Origin: Cellvibrio sp. KY-YJ-3 | GTDB lineage: Bacteria > Pseudomonadota > Gammaproteobacteria > Pseudomonadales > Cellvibrionaceae | Assembly: GCF_008806955.1 (NCBI RefSeq) | Contig: NZ_CP031727.1 | Coordinates: 3,362,001-3,426,000 of the forward strand | DNA: 64,000 nt | Reading direction: 5' to 3' | In this document: piece by piece, positions 8,673-17,270 of the stretch | Layout of the letters: every line of letters begins with the position of its first letter | Numbering within the stretch: the first letter of the stretch is position 1 | Program-made: the position numbers and the translations under genes | The notes under the pieces: model-generated | What the model was told of the DNA's origin: nothing | Database searches by the model: none | Seen by the model: only the letters and a program-made list of their open reading frames with translations

Positions 8673-10142
8673 GTGCACATGCTCACTCAGGATGAAGCAA
8701 AAAAATCCGGCAGCGACTTTACCCGCGAACTTTTGGATGCAGTACCTGCAGGGATTATTGTCAGCCGTCAGGATGGCCGGATTAGCTACCTCAACGAAGA
8801 GGCTGAACGTCTGTTTGGTTACTCGCGCCATGAATTAATCGATCAAAATATCGAGACCTTACTGCCGGATCGCTTTAGCGGTAACCATGCCGATTTACGC
8901 CAAAGCTATTTGCAGCAACCATCCACTCGCTACATGGGTGCAGGCCGCGACCTTTACGGCAAACGTAAAGACAACACTGAATTCCCGCTGGAAATTGGCC
9001 TGCGTCCACTGATTGCCGACGGCGAGCGATTTGTGGTCGCCACCATTGTGAATATCACCCGCCGCAAGCAACTTGAAGACCGCCTTGCCGCTGTTATCGA
9101 TGCCTCGCCCTATGGTCAATTACTGGTTGATGATAGAGGCATTATTCAACTGATTAACCCCAGCCTCCTGACATTGTTTGGCTACGAAAAAAATGAACTG
9201 CTGGGTAAGTCCATGGATGTGTTACTACCTGAGCGTTACCGCGAGGGACACCAAAAGCTGCGCGAAGGTTATGTGCAAAAACCCTCACTCAGAGCCATGG
9301 GTTTAGGTCGCGACTTAACCGGCCGCCATAAAAACGGCACTGAAATTCCCATCGAAATTGGTTTAAGCCCTGTGGATAGCGACGCGGGGAAAATGACATT
9401 GGCAGTGGTGACGGATATATCCGAGAGAAAACGCCTCGAACTCAATTTAAAACAAGCGAACGCTCATTTGGAAGAATTCACCTATGTCGCCTCCCACGAT
9501 TTGAAATCACCTTTGCGCGGCATTGCTGATTTGGTTGAATGGATTGCAGAAGACCTGGGCAATAACGTACCTGCACCCGTCACCAATAATATTGACCGAA
9601 TCCGCATTCGCATCGGGCGTATGGAGCGGTTGATCGAAGATTTACTGCTTTACGCCCGTGCCGGTAGGCGCCATAAAGAATCAGCGGCGGTAAATGTGCC
9701 GGAACTAATCAATAACATTGTGGATATGCACCCGGTTCCCGCGCAATTCAGCATCAAACAAGATATCCACATCAATGAAATTTATGCTGCAAAAACACCA
9801 CTGGAAACCGTGTTGCGCAATTTATTCAGCAACGCCCTTAAACATCATCACGGCACCACACCGGAAATAACCATCAGTGCTGAGCCGAGCGGCAGCTATT
9901 GCCTGTTTAAAGTAATTGATAACGGACCCGGCATTCCCGAAATAGCACAAGAGCGCGTTTTTCGTTTATTTCAAACCCTTAATTCTCAGGAGGCAGGAGG
10001 TAGCGGGATTGGTTTGGCATTGGCAAAGCGATTGACAGAAAGCCACGGTGGGCAAATAGAACTCATCAGCAACAGCGAGCAACCAGGCTGCAGTTTTCAT
10101 GTGTGGTGGCCGCGTTTTTCGAGGAAAGATATCGATGACTAG
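8673..10142 (+). CDS. PAS-PAS sensor histidine kinase
   Basis: 489 residues, no membrane segment, so a cytosolic sensor. Two PAS domains (about 16-130 and 137-252) are so alike, both with a LLP-RF/RY-GH-LR...MG-GRDL-G pattern, that they look like an internal duplication. HisKA follows with phospho-acceptor H275 in YVASHDLKSPLRG, then a HATPase_c domain with NALKHH (N box), DNGPGIP (G1) and GGSGIGLAL (G2). Its stop overlaps the next gene's start by 8 bases, so it is coupled to a small receiver protein. A GTG start or the ATG two codons later is possible; an AGGGAG lies 4 or 10 bases upstream respectively. The signal is unknown. Confidence 0.88.
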   Translation: MHMLTQDEAKKSGSDFTRELLDAVPAGIIVSRQDGRISYLNEEAERLFGYSRHELIDQNIETLLPDRFSGNHADLRQSYLQQPSTRYMGAGRDLYGKRKDNTEFPLEIGLRPLIADGERFVVATIVNITRRKQLEDRLAAVIDASPYGQLLVDDRGIIQLINPSLLTLFGYEKNELLGKSMDVLLPERYREGHQKLREGYVQKPSLRAMGLGRDLTGRHKNGTEIPIEIGLSPVDSDAGKMTLAVVTDISERKRLELNLKQANAHLEEFTYVASHDLKSPLRGIADLVEWIAEDLGNNVPAPVTNNIDRIRIRIGRMERLIEDLLLYARAGRRHKESAAVNVPELINNIVDMHPVPAQFSIKQDIHINEIYAAKTPLETVLRNLFSNALKHHHGTTPEITISAEPSGSYCLFKVIDNGPGIPEIAQERVFRLFQTLNSQEAGGSGIGLALAKRLTESHGGQIELISNSEQPGCSFHVWWPRFSRKDIDD

Positions 10143-10566
10143 CGAACCCAAAATTAACATTTTGCTTGTTGACGACGATGATGTATCCGCTGAATCCGTC
10201 GTCCGCAGCCTGCGCAAAAATGCTGTTGATTTTCCCATCACCCTTGCGCGCGACGGCATGGAAGCCTTGGAAATACTGCGCTCCGCACACCCTCACCTCA
10301 GCATCACCAAACCGTATCTGGTATTGCTGGATTTAAATATGCCGCGCATGAATGGTTTTGAATTTTTACACGAAGTACGCAACGACAAAAAACTTCACAA
10401 CAGTATTGTTTTTGTGTTGACCACGTCCGATGCCGAGTCGGATCGCGCTCGCGCATACGATGAAAACATTGCCGGCTACATGGTGAAATCGGCGGTGGGC
10501 CCACAATTTTCCAAGCTTGCATCGCTGCTTGAAAGCTATCGCTCAACAATCAGCCTTCCCAATTAA
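10135..10566 (+). CDS. Single-domain response regulator (Rcp1-like)
   Basis: 143 residues forming one receiver domain with acidic pocket DDDD at 13-16, phospho-acceptor D66 in LLDLNMP, a conserved TT/S motif, and K in GYMVK. There is no output domain. The ATG at 10135 overlaps the kinase stop. An upstream in-frame ATG at 10099 lies inside the kinase and is less likely. This Rcp1-type receiver is probably phosphorylated by the overlapping kinase and passes the signal to another protein, most simply the REC-PAS-GGDEF-EAL protein just downstream. Confidence 0.88.
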   Translation: MTSEPKINILLVDDDDVSAESVVRSLRKNAVDFPITLARDGMEALEILRSAHPHLSITKPYLVLLDLNMPRMNGFEFLHEVRNDKKLHNSIVFVLTTSDAESDRARAYDENIAGYMVKSAVGPQFSKLASLLESYRSTISLPN

Positions 10567-10596
10567 TTAACGTCAATATCAGGATGATTCATTGAT

Positions 10597-13101
10597 ATGC
10601 AAGTAACGACTGTAGTGCGCCCGGTATCGTTACTCATTATTGAGGACGACGATGTTGATTTAGAAAAAATAAAACGACTACTGCAAAAAGGTGCCCTCAA
10701 TGTCACCATTACTACCGCCACCTCGACCAACCAAGCGATAGAACTTATCAATCAACACACATATGACTGTGCAATTTTGGATTATCGCCTTCAAGATGGA
10801 TTGGGCTCGGAATTACTACTGCAGATAAAAAATCACAAACAAAACCCCACTCCCGTAATTATGATTAGCGGCAACAGTGACGAGCGCATTGTTGCTGACA
10901 TTATGCGCGAGGGTGCGTTTGACTACCTACCCAAACGCCAACTTACTGCTGAGACCTTAATTACTACCCTTGAAGCAAGCCTTATTTGGGCGGAACAAGC
11001 GCGCCTGCAACAAGAGGATCAAGCGCGCGTACACCACCTTGCCGAAGGCTTACCTCACCTCGCATGGACATGCACACCGGATGGGGCCTGTGATTATTTA
11101 AACCAACGTTGGTGTGATTACACCGGTATTCCCAAAGCAGAACAAATGGGCACAAACTGGATAAACGCAGTGCATCCTGATGATCGCGAATACCTTGCGC
11201 GCAACTGGGCAAAAGCAGTCGCTAACCGGGAGGAAATGTTTGTCAAATTTAGGATTCGTCGAAACGACGGCCACTATCGTTGGTTTGATACCCGTGCAAT
11301 ACCGCAAAAAAATTCACAAGGTGATGTACTTCGCTGGTTGGGCACCAACACCGACATTACCGAAATGGAATCGACTCGTCAGGCACTGGCTCACAGCGAG
11401 CAGTTATTCCACGCTGCGTTTGATTATGCACCGCTGGGTATGGCGCTGATTAATATGCAAGGAATTATCATCCAAACCAACCCGGCACTGCGGCACCTAC
11501 TGGGGTATGACAATCAGGGAAAAACACAAACTGCCAGCTCAGCAAAACCACTGCTTAAAATCAGTGATCTTTTTATCGCAGAGGATATAACCAATGCACT
11601 GGTTGAGCTGGAGCGACTTTACAGTGGCAATCAACTATTTGCCCAATATGAAACCCGCTGCCAAACCCATAATGGCAATAGCATTCCCACTATGATCAAT
11701 GCAGCTTATATCAAAGAGTTTTCGGGCGAACCTTGTTACCTGCTGCAAATTTACGATTTGTCCGAGCGCAAACGCTATGAACATCAGCTGCTGAAACTCG
11801 CCCATTTTGATAGCCTTACCGGTTTGGGCAACCGCGAAAAAATGAACCGGGAAATTGAATTTTTAATTCGCAAAGCCAGCCGCAGCACAGCTCCTTTTGC
11901 AGTTATTTTTGGCGACCTGGATCACTTCAAACAAATCAATGATGGATTGGGGCACGAGGCGGGCGACATACTGCTAAAAACTGTCGCGCGTCGGCTGCAA
12001 AAATCGCTGCGCCACGAAGATATTATTTGCCGCTTGGGCGGCGATGAATTTGTAATTTTATTACCTGACATTCCGCGCTTTGAAGCCGTAGCTTCGGTAG
12101 CCGATAAACTCCTGCAAAAAATTCACAAACCGATTCGCCTGGGAAAAAATCGCGTACATGTCAGCATGAGTTTTGGCATTGCCCTTTACCCCACCGATGG
12201 CGATGATGCCAAAACCCTGCTGCGCAATGCCGACAGTGCTTTGTATGATGCCAAAGCAAAAGGCCGCGGTTGCTATCAACTGTACCGCAAAGAGCTGACT
12301 GAATACGTTCACAATCGCTTACAGTTGGATGCCGACCTGCGCAAAGCAATTATCAATCACGAATTTGAGGTGCACTACCAACCGGTGATTGATCTTGACA
12401 CCAATCAGGTTGTTTCTGCCGAAGCACTTATTCGCTGGAATCACCCTAAACGCGGGCGTGTAGGGCCGGATGAATTTATTCCCTATGCACAAGAAAGTGG
12501 TTTGATCTTGCCCATCGGTAATTGGATCATCAACGAAGCATGTCATCAGCTTGCGCAATGGAATAGAGAGGGTATACATATCAATATATCTATTAATGTT
12601 TCTGCGCGGCAGTTTATGCAGCAAGATCTATTGCCCCTTTTTGAACAGATGCTTGAGCAATACAACTTGCGCGGCGACCAACTTACCATCGAAATCACCG
12701 AGCAAATGTTTCTGGAAAATACGGAAAACAATTTGCGACAAATTACCCAACTTAAAAACCTGGGCATTAAAATATCACTGGATGATTTTGGTATAGGTTA
12801 TTCATCGCTGAGCTACATTTTGCGCTTTTCCCCGCAGTACCTGAAAATTGATCGCTCGTTTGTCAGTCTAATTGGTACCGGCAAGGAACATGATGAAATG
12901 GTAAATGCGATCATCGGGCTCAATAAAATAATTCCCATGCACATTGTTGGCGAAGGAATTGAAGAGGAAAACCAACGCCACTTCCTACACTCACGCGGCT
13001 GTGATTTAGGCCAGGGTTATTTATTTTCAAAGCCCGTACCGCCCGACCAGTTGGCACACTTTATTAACAGCAAACAACCCGCCACACTCTTGCTAAATTG
13101 A
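10597..13101 (+). CDS. REC-PAS-PAS-GGDEF-EAL c-di-GMP regulator
   Basis: 834 residues. N-terminal receiver with D62 in ILDYRLQDG, two PAS domains (about 150-265 and 270-395), a GGDEF domain with intact RLGGDEF near residue 480, and an EAL domain with SAEALIRW near 607, DDFGIGYSS and the GEGIE loop. Cyclase and phosphodiesterase motifs both look intact, so it may make or degrade c-di-GMP depending on input. It follows the kinase/receiver pair by 30 bases and is probably the output of that three-gene unit. The protein is soluble. Confidence 0.9.
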   Translation: MQVTTVVRPVSLLIIEDDDVDLEKIKRLLQKGALNVTITTATSTNQAIELINQHTYDCAILDYRLQDGLGSELLLQIKNHKQNPTPVIMISGNSDERIVADIMREGAFDYLPKRQLTAETLITTLEASLIWAEQARLQQEDQARVHHLAEGLPHLAWTCTPDGACDYLNQRWCDYTGIPKAEQMGTNWINAVHPDDREYLARNWAKAVANREEMFVKFRIRRNDGHYRWFDTRAIPQKNSQGDVLRWLGTNTDITEMESTRQALAHSEQLFHAAFDYAPLGMALINMQGIIIQTNPALRHLLGYDNQGKTQTASSAKPLLKISDLFIAEDITNALVELERLYSGNQLFAQYETRCQTHNGNSIPTMINAAYIKEFSGEPCYLLQIYDLSERKRYEHQLLKLAHFDSLTGLGNREKMNREIEFLIRKASRSTAPFAVIFGDLDHFKQINDGLGHEAGDILLKTVARRLQKSLRHEDIICRLGGDEFVILLPDIPRFEAVASVADKLLQKIHKPIRLGKNRVHVSMSFGIALYPTDGDDAKTLLRNADSALYDAKAKGRGCYQLYRKELTEYVHNRLQLDADLRKAIINHEFEVHYQPVIDLDTNQVVSAEALIRWNHPKRGRVGPDEFIPYAQESGLILPIGNWIINEACHQLAQWNREGIHINISINVSARQFMQQDLLPLFEQMLEQYNLRGDQLTIEITEQMFLENTENNLRQITQLKNLGIKISLDDFGIGYSSLSYILRFSPQYLKIDRSFVSLIGTGKEHDEMVNAIIGLNKIIPMHIVGEGIEEENQRHFLHSRGCDLGQGYLFSKPVPPDQLAHFINSKQPATLLLN

Positions 13102-13180
13102 GCATCAACCCCCGCAAAAGCGACCCTATATTCACACACCGGTGTAGATTTTAACGTCACATTATATTAGTCTTGCCAAA

Positions 13181-13233
13181 GCTGTTAGCAGGGTATTTTT
13201 TGTAAAAAACCAATAGATATCCCTGCTAACGGC
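13181..13233 (+). repeat. Long hairpin between the EAL gene and lipoprotein gene
   Basis: GCTGTTAGCAGGG (13181-13193) and CCCTGCTAACGGC (13221-13233) pair with one mismatch over 13 bases around a 27-base AT-rich loop. It lies 80 bases after the upstream stop and 45 bases before the lipoprotein start. It may be a terminator or a 5' leader structure. A perfect 10-base palindrome ACACCGGTGT at 13136-13145 lies just upstream. Confidence 0.5.
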
Positions 13234-13277
13234 TTACCAAATAGTCATTAACTTAATACGATAAAAAGGAAAACAGG

Positions 13278-13838
13278 ATGTCTCGTTTCAAACTATCTGC
13301 GTTATTGGTTCTGGTTACTGCATTGGTTAGCGGCTGTGCTACTCAGGTAACGGAAACCCCGTCAAAAGTAACACCAGCAACTACCGACTTGGGCGAATTC
13401 AGTCAGGTTATTTTAGTCAAAACTGAAATTGCACCAACCTATGCTTCTCACCCCGCCAACTTAAAAGCAGTCAAAAAAATTGATGAAATTCTTGCTGAAC
13501 GTTTGGGTGGTGTTTTGGAGAACATGCAGGTAAAAACTCTGGATCAAATCAAATCTGAAAATTTGGCTAACAATGGCAATGTGCTGTTCATCAAGCCCTA
13601 TGTTAAACAAATCAAATTTATTGGCGGTGCAGCCCGTTTTTGGGCTGGTGCAATGGCTGGCAGCTCTGTAGTAATTATGGACGTAGCTTTTGAAGACGGC
13701 GCAAATGGAACCAAACTAAGTAACCCCGGTTTTATGCGTAAAGCAGGTGCCTATACCGATGCATTTGGTGTTGCATCTAATGCGATGTTAGATGACGTCG
13801 CACAAGACGTTGTTAACTATGTAGCAGCGAACAAATAA
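13278..13838 (+). CDS. Lipoprotein, DUF4410-like
   Basis: 186 residues. Residues 1-20 form a lipoprotein signal with lipobox LVSGC, so the mature protein is anchored by C20. The rest is a soluble alpha/beta domain with a glycine/aromatic stretch GGAARFWAGAMAGSSVVIMDV, which I associate with the DUF4410 family. Function is unknown. A good AAAGGA ribosome site precedes the ATG. It is bordered by a hairpin upstream and a terminator downstream, so it is its own unit. Confidence 0.8.
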   Translation: MSRFKLSALLVLVTALVSGCATQVTETPSKVTPATTDLGEFSQVILVKTEIAPTYASHPANLKAVKKIDEILAERLGGVLENMQVKTLDQIKSENLANNGNVLFIKPYVKQIKFIGGAARFWAGAMAGSSVVIMDVAFEDGANGTKLSNPGFMRKAGAYTDAFGVASNAMLDDVAQDVVNYVAANK

Positions 13839-13884
13839 TCACGCGTTAAAACTCACGCGTTTGATAAATACTGTTCGTATAGAT

Positions 13885-13918
13885 AAAAGGCCGCCGGAAA
13901 AATAGGCGGCCTTTTTTA
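13885..13918 (+). terminator. Rho-independent terminator
   Basis: AAAAGGCCGCC / GGCGGCCTTTT stem around a nine-base loop, followed by T residues, 46 bases past the lipoprotein stop. It may also serve metR on the opposite strand, which ends at 13952. Confidence 0.88.
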
Positions 13919-13951
13919 TTGGCTGCCACCTGTGCATCAAACCCACACAAG

Positions 13952-14866
13952 CTAGAGCGCAATGGCACCTTGCAAATTTTTCAGGCAATGGGCCTTGGCC
14001 AGTGCCAAAAAATCCTGCACATAAGGTAGCACCAAATATTCTTCACGCACTGCCGCATAAAGTGTGGGCCAAATACCTTGTGGCCCGGCTGAACGTACGC
14101 TAATCAAACCCTGCGCCACATATTCAGCCGCCACCCAATTTGGTAAAGCACACACACCGCGCCCACTGGCAACCAATTGCACCATCATCAAAGTTAATTC
14201 CGAAGTGCGCACAGCGGCTGGCTCTACTCCGGCGGGCATTAAAAATTGGGTAAACACATCCAGGCGATTGCGGCTCACGGGGTAGCTAATTAAGGTTTGA
14301 TCAGCAAGATCTTGCGGCTGTAAATATTCCCGGGCGGTCAACCGATGCTCATTCGCCAGTGCGATTTGCATTTCGTAACCAAACAAGGGCACATACTCAA
14401 TACCCTTGATTACTTGTGGATCAGAAGTAATTACCAAATCAATATCGCCCTGCGCCAAGGCTGGTAGTGGCTCAAAGGTAAAACCCCCAGAGAAATCCAA
14501 TTCAATAGCGGGCCATTGATTGCGATATACATCGATAGTCGGCATCAACCAGTTAAAACAACTGTGGCATTCAATTGCCATGTATAAGCGCCCTGCCTCG
14601 CCGTGCACTAATTTTTTTACATCGCGCTCAGCATCGCTAACTCTGGCGAGCACATCATCTGCCAATAGCAGCAATCGTTTTCCTGCCTCAGTAAACCGCA
14701 AAGGACGACTTTTACGGATAAACAATTCGCACTCCACGCGCGACTCCAGTTCTTTGAGCTGGTGAGACAGCGCAGACTGCGTGAGAAATAAACGCTCTGC
14801 CGCCTCCACCAAACTGCCGGTTTCACGCAGAGCGATAAGGGTTTTTAAATGGCGAATTTCGATCAT
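13952..14866 (-). CDS. metR: LysR-type regulator MetR
   Basis: 304 residues. The N-terminal winged helix-turn-helix is MIEIRHLKTLIALRETGSL...TQSALSHQLKELE. The effector domain keeps the MetR signature AIECHSCFNWLMP, FxGGFTFEPLPAL and QGDIDLVITSDP, and these are close to E. coli MetR throughout. MetR binds homocysteine and activates methionine genes (metE, metH). Its usual partner metE is not beside it in this window. A long imperfect palindrome of the REP-like type begins 14 bases upstream of the start. Confidence 0.9.
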   Translation of the reverse strand: MIEIRHLKTLIALRETGSLVEAAERLFLTQSALSHQLKELESRVECELFIRKSRPLRFTEAGKRLLLLADDVLARVSDAERDVKKLVHGEAGRLYMAIECHSCFNWLMPTIDVYRNQWPAIELDFSGGFTFEPLPALAQGDIDLVITSDPQVIKGIEYVPLFGYEMQIALANEHRLTAREYLQPQDLADQTLISYPVSRNRLDVFTQFLMPAGVEPAAVRTSELTLMMVQLVASGRGVCALPNWVAAEYVAQGLISVRSAGPQGIWPTLYAAVREEYLVLPYVQDFLALAKAHCLKNLQGAIAL

Positions 14867-14880
14867 AGTTATGCTCTCAC

Positions 14881-14981
14881 GTAGGTTGGAAAAGCGTAGC
14901 GCCTTCCGACGATGCAGCCCAATAGCAGTGATATGCCTGAATATTTGTTGTGTCGGAAGTCGCTGCGCTTTTCCAACCTAC
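14881..14981. repeat. 30-base inverted repeat upstream of metR
   Basis: Arms 14881-14910 and 14952-14981 match at 28 of 30 positions as an inverted repeat around a 41-base centre. The outer end reads GTAGGTTGG, the same outer end as repeats at 24429, 60554 and 63661. I read it as a REP/BIME-like extragenic element. Nothing else is evident in the 337 bases between metR and the receptor gene except the terminator at 15161. Confidence 0.75.
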
Positions 14982-15160
14982 CCACTCAATGAATCAATCC
15001 GCACAGGGTAACATTAACCATATTCACGTTAAAACCGAAAATCACCAGTTTTATTCATGTTTGTGTTTCGCCCAAAATAATCCTTTCGTCAACAAAGGGC
15101 GTCGACGCCGATTGACCGCTATTGGGTGTAAATTGCCGATTGCATTACCAGCCACAAACA

Positions 15161-15194
15161 AAAATGCCGCCGTGTTTTGCACGGCGGCATTTTT
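15161..15194 (-). terminator. Rho-independent terminator of the receptor operon
   Basis: AAAATGCCGCCGTG / CACGGCGGCATTTT, a perfect 14-bp stem with loop TTTTG, followed by T residues on the minus strand. It lies 10 bases past the TonB-dependent receptor stop. Confidence 0.92.
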
Positions 15195-15203
15195 AGTGAA
15201 TCA

Positions 15204-17234
15204 TTACCAACGCCATTGAATTTCCGCCGTTAACTCGCGGCCGCGACTAGGTACACCATCCAATTTACCGAGCCCTTGTGCCGGAGTTGCATAATCCTCA
15301 TCGGTAAGATTTTTTATTTGCAAACTAATGTCGTAACCACTGGTAAAGCGGTAGCGCCATTGGGTGTTGAGCACCCAAAAATCATCCAGTGTTATTTCAG
15401 TTGTTGCCGACACAGGAGCTTGGTGTTCATCTTGATATACACCAAGCAAATTCCAATTCCAACGCTGGGCGGCGTAATTAATTTCAAAGGATGCCAGCGA
15501 TTCCGCTTCGCGAAATGCCGTCTCCGGTAAATTCATATTGGTATAAGTGCTGCGCAGTGACCAGCGATCGCCGAATTTTTGTAGCCACTCTATTTCAAGG
15601 CCATCACTGCGCTCGCTATCGCCATTGACATACGTACGGGTAGTGCCAATAAAACCTGTCATGATCGGTTGTTCGTAGCGGTTTTGAAACACACCAGCGC
15701 TAAGGCTGGTGGCCTGCCAATTGCCCATTAGAATCAAGTCCCAAGTTTTTACCACCTCATGCTCAAGATCCGGATTGCCAAGCAATGTGGGGTTATTAAT
15801 AAACGCTGTCTCTGCCAGCGTCGGTGCGCGGAATGCTTCGCCGTATAACAACTTCAGGCTGTAGGTTTCATTGAGTTGTTCTACCAGTGCCAAACGCGGG
15901 CTAAAACGTGCCTCTACATCTGAGTAGTCATCATAGCGGCCCCCAATGGTGAGCCTAGTTGAATCGCGCAGGCTGCGAATATATTGACCATGAATACCCG
16001 TGGTGGATTGTGAACCTGAAACCCCCAAGGGGGTGCGTTCACTCATTTCGCCGTAATAAGTGATGGGGAATTGTCGCTGGATTAATTGCACCAGATCGTA
16101 GTTGCTGTAAGCACGCGCTTTGATCTCTTCGTGGTGCGCCGCTTGTATGCCCCATTGGGCGCTGGACTTGTCGTCTATAGTCCAGTCCGTTGTGTAGGCC
16201 AAGCGATAGCTTTCACCGGCTTGTGTTGCTTGAATCCTAAATGGTTCATTGCTGCTGGGTACGCTTACCGCCGCCAAGGCCCCCGGCCCCTGCACAAACC
16301 CTTCAAGCTCAAAGGTGAATTGTTGATAGCTGAGAGAAAAATTGGATTTGATCGCAGGTGTCCATTCAATACCCTGATCCACACTTAAGTTCCACAGCTC
16401 ACGGGCGTGATCATTCACCCCGTTGGCAGTATTTTCCGAGAGATAAAAATCCTCCGACTCGCCGCGATAATAGGTCAGATCAATTTGGGTTTTGCCGCGA
16501 CTTAACCCCAGATCCATATTCAACAAACGACGCGGGTCTTCAGTCTCCAGCGGCAAACGGCTGAAGCTATCGGTAATTGTCAAATCTTGCCCTTTATCTT
16601 CATAGGCATGCAGGTACGCATCCGCCTGCCATTCTTCACCGGCGTGACTCCAGAGTGCATCCAGTGCGCGCCGCTGCTCACTGCCCACGCCCACAGCGAG
16701 GGCTTTTTGCTGTTTGCGGGTGACAATATTAATTACACCAGTGAAAGCAGAGCTGCCGTAAACCGCAGAGCCTGGGCCGCGAATCACTTCCACCCGCTCC
16801 ACCTGCGCCAATGGAAATAGCGGCAAGGTGACATCGGGGCTGCCAGCACGGGGGTCGTTAAATACCTTGCCGTCAATCAGCAACAGCACCTCCAGCGATA
16901 CCTGGGTGGTGCGTCGGCCACGCGCGCTGTAGGTGTAAGCCAACCCACTATTAGCATTGCGATTAAATTGAAACCCCGGCACCAACCCGAGCAACTCGTG
17001 CAGGTAATCCACACCCAAGCGCTCTATGTGCTCATGAGTAAATACCGACACCGCCGCCGGTACCGTTTTAATCGACTCTTGGGTAAGGGTCGACCCAGTC
17101 ACCGGGGTTTCCAGCAACTGTTCAAGGCTTAATTCGAGGTAGGCAAATTCATCCGCGTGTGCGCCCATACTGAGCAGACACATCAACGCCAACAAGCAGC
17201 GCGGTGCACGATAAACTTTCGGTTTGATGACCAT
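15204..17234 (-). CDS. TonB-dependent outer-membrane receptor
   Basis: 676 residues from the ATG at 17234. A GTG 15 bases earlier is in frame but overlaps the GGAGAA ribosome site, so I prefer the ATG. There is a signal peptide ending near SMGAHA, then LSLEQLLETPVTGS, then a plug domain (about 45-160) with ERVEVIRGPGSAVYGSSAFTGVINI, then a beta-barrel ending in the aromatic-terminated AEIQWRW typical of outer-membrane proteins. It is the last gene of a four-gene string starting with a YfiR-like protein, 36 bases after the GGDEF-EAL gene. Ligand is unknown. Context suggests the receptor feeds a signalling pathway rather than a bulk uptake system. Confidence 0.9.
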   Translation of the reverse strand: MVIKPKVYRAPRCLLALMCLLSMGAHADEFAYLELSLEQLLETPVTGSTLTQESIKTVPAAVSVFTHEHIERLGVDYLHELLGLVPGFQFNRNANSGLAYTYSARGRRTTQVSLEVLLLIDGKVFNDPRAGSPDVTLPLFPLAQVERVEVIRGPGSAVYGSSAFTGVINIVTRKQQKALAVGVGSEQRRALDALWSHAGEEWQADAYLHAYEDKGQDLTITDSFSRLPLETEDPRRLLNMDLGLSRGKTQIDLTYYRGESEDFYLSENTANGVNDHARELWNLSVDQGIEWTPAIKSNFSLSYQQFTFELEGFVQGPGALAAVSVPSSNEPFRIQATQAGESYRLAYTTDWTIDDKSSAQWGIQAAHHEEIKARAYSNYDLVQLIQRQFPITYYGEMSERTPLGVSGSQSTTGIHGQYIRSLRDSTRLTIGGRYDDYSDVEARFSPRLALVEQLNETYSLKLLYGEAFRAPTLAETAFINNPTLLGNPDLEHEVVKTWDLILMGNWQATSLSAGVFQNRYEQPIMTGFIGTTRTYVNGDSERSDGLEIEWLQKFGDRWSLRSTYTNMNLPETAFREAESLASFEINYAAQRWNWNLLGVYQDEHQAPVSATTEITLDDFWVLNTQWRYRFTSGYDISLQIKNLTDEDYATPAQGLGKLDGVPSRGRELTAEIQWRW

Positions 17235-17270
17235 AGTGCGATTCTCCACGTCAGTAATACCGGGCGCAGG

